NCBI RefSeq assembly: GCF_036588685.1
Contig: NC_086376.1
Span: 11,919,911-11,983,910 of the forward strand
Source of the DNA: Mytilus trossulus
Lineage: Eukaryota > Mollusca > Bivalvia > Mytilida > Mytilidae
Direction of reading: 5' to 3'
DNA length: 64,000 nt
Shown here: positions 59,500-64,000 of the stretch, in pieces
Position numbering within the stretch: position 1 is the stretch's first letter
Layout of the letters: each line of letters opens with the position of its first letter
Notes under the pieces: generated by a model
What the model saw: only the letters and a program-made list of their open reading frames with translations
Told to the model about the DNA's origin: nothing
Databases searched by the model: none
Translations under genes and position numbers: made by a program

Positions 59500-60114
59500 G
59501 GTGGACCCCATATTTTATTAAATATAAATATAATATATATATACACAATATACATGAAGCATAAGTATCAATGCACTATGAATCAACTTTCATAAGGAAT
59601 TCTGTAGAAAAACCAGTAAATTGTGTAAAAATATGGGCTCTGTCATCAACGATCCCGCCGGCCAGGAAAAACCAACAAAAACGAGTTACCTCGGTTCAAA
59701 CTCCATTTAAACTGCAGTCAAAAGACTACATTTTAAATAAAGTGGAAAATTTTGGAAACCTGTGTCCAAACCAAAATGCTCGGAAGACCGTCTCGAGAGG
59801 TACACTTGGACTGTATATAACTGAATAAATATACTATTTGAAATAATAATTCAATTTACTAAATAGTAAAATATAAATCCCTACTAAATACAAATTAGAA
59901 TAACAATTCAATATAAAATGAAATTTATTTCACTGTTGTCCAGTCTGATGCTTGGCTAGAAGTGACCAACAAGGGAAAATATTCCCGCTCAATATCAGTA
60001 TCACGTGATACATGTATGTATATACGTGTACATAAGTACCCGTATCAATAGTATTCACTAGTACCGTTATTACAATAATTTCCCACTATACTATCGAACC
60101 GTTGGAAATTATAA

Positions 60115-60190
60115 GTATCAACTTTACTAAATACTATTTCTAGGCATATCAATAAATACTAAAATATATAGCCGATAGCCCAGCAATACT
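60115..60190 (-). repeat. Proximal direct repeat of the DIRS element (candidate B1)
   Basis: 76 bp copy, 33 bp beyond the recombinase stop codon; same orientation as 59419-59499. Confidence 0.85.
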
Positions 60191-60223
60191 AGAACCACAA
60201 AGAAAGGGCGGGCACAGTTCAGT

Positions 60224-61236
60224 TTACAACCCAAGTGTTTGTGAAACTGACATTCTCTTTTCAAATGTATCATCAATGTACCCGTCCTTACTTGTGTCGG
60301 ACTTCCACCTCCCGTGTCTCTTAATGCACCTTTCGTTCACATCAGACTGGGCAGCAGCGGTAGCACCGCCTGAACGAAGAGAATGTAAACCTAGATTAAG
60401 ATTAGGGGCGACAATTCTAATTCTTTTTACAATATTCTCCTTAGCTGATGTGTAACTCATCTTCTTATTCTTACGTATCAATTTAGCTATACCCTTAGAT
60501 CTAAATATAGGTCTAAAAACAAATAAATCAGATTTCTCATCTAGAATAGCTAACTTAATATATCTATTGTACATTTTGAATGGACAAGCTAAAGTGATAC
60601 CTTTTGAAATCAAAATTTTATTACCCTGTCGGTATTGATCAGTTTTACTACGTGAAATGTGTATCTCTAAATAATCATCGAAAACTGTGATATCTTTACA
60701 TTTTAAAGAGCTAAGTTCATCGTAACGCAAAAACCCTGAATAACCTATCAAAATCATGGTCAAATCACGAACTATCAATAAATCTTCTGAACTTTCGTAC
60801 AATGAACATAAATCAAAAATATAAAAAGAATATTATTGTTAATTGGATCCTTTTTGACTACTGGTCTACCGTTCAAACGTTTTACAGATTCGGCCAGTGA
60901 TTTAACATACGAATTGTTAGTAGGATCATTGAAGCCATTAAGCTCATGGGCCCATTTGATAGAATATACAGCGGAGTCTATTACACTGGGAGAACAATGT
61001 TTGTCGATAAGATATGTCAAATAAAGCGCCACATGAACTGGGTTAGCAGGTAATTCTGACATGTTGTGTTCATTAATAAAAGTTTTCCATCGTTTAAAAC
61101 CATAAAAGTACTTTTTACTGGTATTTTCGGCTTTGGATTCCACGATAAAGCTGGACATCTTGTTGGCTAAATTTCTAAGTTTGTTGTCCGGGGATATACC
61201 ACTGTTGTCTATGGCAGCCTGGACGTTTTGTTCCAA
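60224..61236 (-). pseudogene. Tyrosine recombinase of the DIRS element, frameshifted
   Basis: The protein is split into 61236-60775 (N-terminal, SAM-like core-binding domain: NLANKMSSFIVESKAENTSK, HVALYLTYLIDKH, SLAESVKRLNGRP) and 60802-60224 (catalytic domain). The frame changes between about 60800 and 60835. In the catalytic part (numbered from its first codon) all active-site residues are present: Arg26 in GFLRYDEL, Lys53 in SRSKTDQYRQG, His140 and Arg143 in HSLRSGG, His163/Trp166 in HGRW, and nucleophile Tyr175 in GYIDD. The enzyme would integrate a circular cDNA copy of the element. A TTTGCAG acceptor-like sequence just before the frame (about 61244) leaves open that the recombinase is normally reached by splicing. 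Only the frameshift prevents expression here. Confidence 0.85.
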
Positions 61237-61265
61237 TCTTAAACCTGCAAATAATATTGATTACA

Positions 61266-62033
61266 TTAAAATTCTAGTTTGATTGCTAACATATGAAATT
61301 TCAGAATACGTTCACCAAATACGCCATTTTTACCACTACCTTTAACGACTGAGTGTTGTTTTGGTAAAAACTTTGTGCCTTTAATAAATTTGGTGAGATT
61401 GTTCGATGCGAATAGCAACGGCCAAAATGGAGCTGATTTCCATTCCGGTATAACAAGCATGCTGTTGGCTTTGTCGTTTTCTACTTTGCGTACGACCATG
61501 GAAATGAGTGATGGTGGTGGAACTAACCAATTTGTTTCTGTGTTCCAGTTTTGACTAAATGCGTCAACTGCTTCTGTACCGGGATACCATATTTTAGAGT
61601 TAAATCGTTCACACTGTGTATTATAGTGTGTGGCGAATCTGTCTATTGTATATGGACCCCATAAGCTATTGATTTCATCAAATATATCAGAATGAATAGC
61701 CCAATCGTCGTGATCAGTGTGTCGACTGAGCTTGTCTGCGTGTGTGTTGTTCTCTCTCGGAACCCATTGTGTGATTATGTTTATATTGCTATCAACACAA
61801 GTTTGTTTAATGTCAATAGCTATATCTTGTAATTTCTGTTTCTTACTTCCAACTCTTAATATGTGAGGTACGTTTTGATTGTCTGTATAAATTTTGACGG
61901 TTTTGTCACTAAATGTATTATCGAAAGTTTGTACAAACCTATTGACGCATTCTAATTCGCGCCATGTGGAACTTTCGTTCCTTTCTCGTTCTGTCCAGTT
62001 ACCGGACATTTCCTTGCAAAAAAAGTTTTGCAT
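61266..62033 (-). pseudogene. RNase H domain region of the DIRS element
   Basis: Continues the RT protein after a frame change at a 7-base T run (A run 62018-62024 on +). The first catalytic strand, MFCDASDVGFGGYLTSDLNAK, lies in the upstream frame. This frame has ESSTWRELECV (Glu), KIYTDNQN (Asp) and NTHADKLSR (Asp), the RNase H acidic set. A DIRS-typical tail follows: DRFATHYNTQCERFNSKIW, DAFSQNW, and the NWLVPPPSLI and WKSAPFWPLL blocks. The role would be removal of RNA from the cDNA hybrid. It ends about 30 bp before the recombinase frame. Confidence 0.85.
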
Positions 62034-64000
62034 TCAAATCTGAGGTTAAATAACCACCAAAGCCTACATCTGAGGCGTCACAAAACATTTCTATATCAAC
62101 AATATCAAACTGATCGACTTTACAAATGTCGACTCCAGCATCATTGAGCTTTTGCAATGAAATAGACCAAAAATGTATTTCATTAATTGCTTTTTTGCAA
62201 ATTTTGACTGGTGCATCCCAACTTGCTCTACCCAAGATACAATCATAAAGGTATCTAGTGTTCAATCTAACTAAGTCACCAATGACTTTCTGCATAGATA
62301 TCAACTGACCAACAATGCTAGCTAAAAATCTAGATCCAAATATTTCTACCCCTTCGTTTGTTTCTTCCAATAAAAAACTAATCTTTTTCTCAGTTTTCAT
62401 AATTCTATCTTCATTAACAAATATTTTACCTATATTTGTATCCCAAGTATACCCTAGCCATTTTAATCTCTGGCTTGGTAACCAAAAACACTTCTCGTGT
62501 GCAATCAAAAAACCCAAATTTTCTAGTTTATATTTAACTATTCGACTGCTCTCTATGCATTTTTCAAAATTGCTATCTCCACCCAACCCGTAGTCTAGAA
62601 ACATTATTATCCTTTTGCCTTCAGATCTCAAATGCTTAACTACTTCTCTAAGTACTTTTGTAAATATGTACCCTGCAGTTGATATACCGAAAGGAAGAAC
62701 ATTGAAAACGAAATATCTTGTGTTACCATCAAAATTCCAAGCAAAACCTAAGAAAGTTCTCTGAATATCTGAGATTTCCAAATGGTGATAAGCAGATCTA
62801 ATATCGAAACTAAATAAGTAATCTCCTTTTTGAAAGAGATCTCTTGCTATCTTAGTATCCTCGTACTTGTATCTAAATTTAAACAGATGTGGATTCAAAT
62901 GCCTACAATCTAGTACTAATCTTGGTTTATTTTTATTAAATGCTACTGTAAGCGGATTTATTACAGTTGGTTTCGAATAAACCTCAGAAATGCAACCTTT
63001 TTTAAGAAGCTTGTGAATTTCTTCAACAACAAATTCTGCATTGTTTAAAGATGATCTGTTATTTCTCAAATGCGTAACCTCTGGTTCCGTTTTTAACGGT
63101 AACTTATACCCGTTTTCAATAACATCAATAATATGTGTACTAGTAGTAATAGTTTTCCATTCATGTAATTTTGACCTCAATTTACCTACTGGCGAGACAG
63201 GTATATCAACTTCTAGTAAAAAGTGATCACCAATGACACTTGGTCTCGATTGAGTAATTTCTATCGTATGTTTATCTTCTACTTTGTTTACATTTGCACT
63301 GAATGAATTTTCAGCTGGACCAATAGAACATTTTTTCATATTATAATACAAATTAGTACATTCAAAATTTTTAAATATACTTATCTTATCTTTCTTCTCA
63401 GGACAATCATTCGCCCAATGGCCCTTGTTGCAAAAATTAAAACATCTCCCTGTTCTCCAAGTAGGGTTTGGATCTCTCTCTTTGGTGGAATAGGGCACTT
63501 TCCTGACCGTCTTCGTTGACTTTTTAAGCTTGTCTGACTTGCTCCTACGTTCAGCTCTATTTTGCGCTCTTATCATCTTCTTTTCATCTTCGGAGTCGTC
63601 GGCAATTGGATTAGTTGTGTACTCCCTCACGACTCTCCAACCCAATTCGGATGAATCAGCGAGTTTAATGAGTTTCTGCCTGTCTCTTACAATGGCCATA
63701 CCTTCAACAATCTTGTCTCTAGCTTGATGAATGGATTCTACGGACAAATCAGGTCCGTCTAACTGTGCTTTTGCCTCCGTTAACTTCGTCAGGACTTTAA
63801 CCTCGTGCTTGTACTGGTTTTCGTTCCCCTTCCGTTGGAAAGTATAGTTCTCCGATAAAGTCTCTTCAATCTTGGACATCTGGGATTGACTGATATCTCG
63901 CTGAGATTGCTGGATATTTCCCTGGAATGTGGATAGCCTGTTATCTATCAAAGCGGTGATTTGGTTAAGGGTATCTTGTTGTGAAGCAGATACTGCATTT
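61999..64000 (-). pseudogene. Gag-like region and reverse transcriptase of the DIRS element (5' end outside window)
   Basis: The frame is open from the window edge (in phase from 63999) to the stop at 61999. The N-terminal part is Gln-rich and probably coiled coil (SQSQMSKIEETLSE). It then has a basic stretch and a degenerate zinc knuckle, CFNFCNKGHWANDC, whose first spacing is CX3CX3H instead of CX2CX4H. The RT domain follows: PRLVLDCRHLN, LFSFDIRSAYHH (motif A Asp), VLPFGISTAGYIFTK (motif B), then IIMFLDYGLGG, where YxDD should be. The second Asp is Tyr (codon 62592-62590, GAC-TAC), a substitution that should abolish polymerisation. LGFLIAHEKC and LKWLGYTWD follow. Confidence 0.88.

Larger units (their letters stand above)
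59419..64000 (-). mobile_element. DIRS/PAT-type tyrosine-recombinase retrotransposon (partial, inactive)
   Basis: Minus-strand order gag-like/RT (64000-61999), RNase H (62033-61266), tyrosine recombinase (61236-60224), then a direct-repeat pair (60190-60115 and 59499-59419). Reverse transcriptase linked to a tyrosine recombinase instead of an integrase, with no long terminal repeats, defines the DIRS order. The repeat pair separated by about 615 bp fits the B1-A2-B2 end of a PAT-like split direct repeat. The 5' end lies beyond the window. At least two frameshifts and a lost catalytic Asp make this copy inactive. Confidence 0.88.

Noticed and set aside
1..64000. tRNA, rRNA or other structured RNA genes
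   Set aside because: I looked for tRNA-like A/B box and cloverleaf signals and rRNA sequence by eye and found none I could support; a covariance-model scan would be decisive.

Overview
The window is eukaryotic. It is AT-rich and gene-poor, its genes are split by GT-AG introns, and most of it is layered transposon debris. The dispersed repeats (the 'gacgaaacgcgcgtct' repeat, truncated retroelement 3' ends, a pearl-like array ending in ACGG microsatellite) and the DIRS-type retroelement suggest a bivalve mollusc, most likely a mussel such as Mytilus. That assignment rests on recognition of repeat style, not on a search.

Three host genes can be supported. (1) 26918-28102 (+): an intronless beta-1,3-glycosyltransferase of family GT31, a type II Golgi protein with DxD and EDV motifs. 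(2) 37319-39401 (-): a two-exon nuclear protein with an N-terminal Myb/SANT-like tri-tryptophan domain and a C-terminal coiled coil. (3) 47691-56065 (+): a four-exon universal stress protein of 154 aa with an intact ATP-binding motif; its 6.5 kb first intron contains a whole transposon.

The main discovery candidate is a transposon family represented three times: element I (1112-5022), element II (41419-45200) and element III (48805-52801). Each is 3.8-4.0 kb, begins 5'-TAG and ends CTA-3', has about 160-190 bp imperfect terminal inverted repeats (TIRs), and is flanked by a 3 bp direct duplication (TTT, TGT and CTA). Each carries, on the + strand, a decayed fragment of the same large invertebrate protein family. 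The C-terminal half of that protein has spaced acidic motifs (EEAD, DxDV, TGCD) resembling a PIN/FEN-like nuclease, followed by a tesmin-like CXC cysteine cluster. For element I the empty target site can be rebuilt from the repeat it split.

Layout: 0-5 kb element I; 5-12 kb hairpins and dispersed repeats; 12-16 kb two broken retroelement reverse transcriptases; 16.5-17.4 kb a tandem array of a 356-366 bp repeat; 17-26 kb repeats, a 59 bp-arm hairpin and a pearl-like tandem array; 27-28 kb the glycosyltransferase; 30-37 kb truncated retroelements, nested miniature TIR elements and a 5'-truncated LINE; 37-39 kb the Myb-like gene; 41-45 kb element II; 47-56 kb the stress-protein gene with element III in intron 1; 56-57 kb a MULE-like transposase fragment between arrays of TTTCCGC motifs; 59.4 kb to the right edge a DIRS/PAT-type retrotransposon on the minus strand (gag-like and reverse transcriptase, RNase H, tyrosine recombinase), inactivated by frameshifts and a lost catalytic Asp, with a 3' direct repeat in the split arrangement expected of PAT-like elements.
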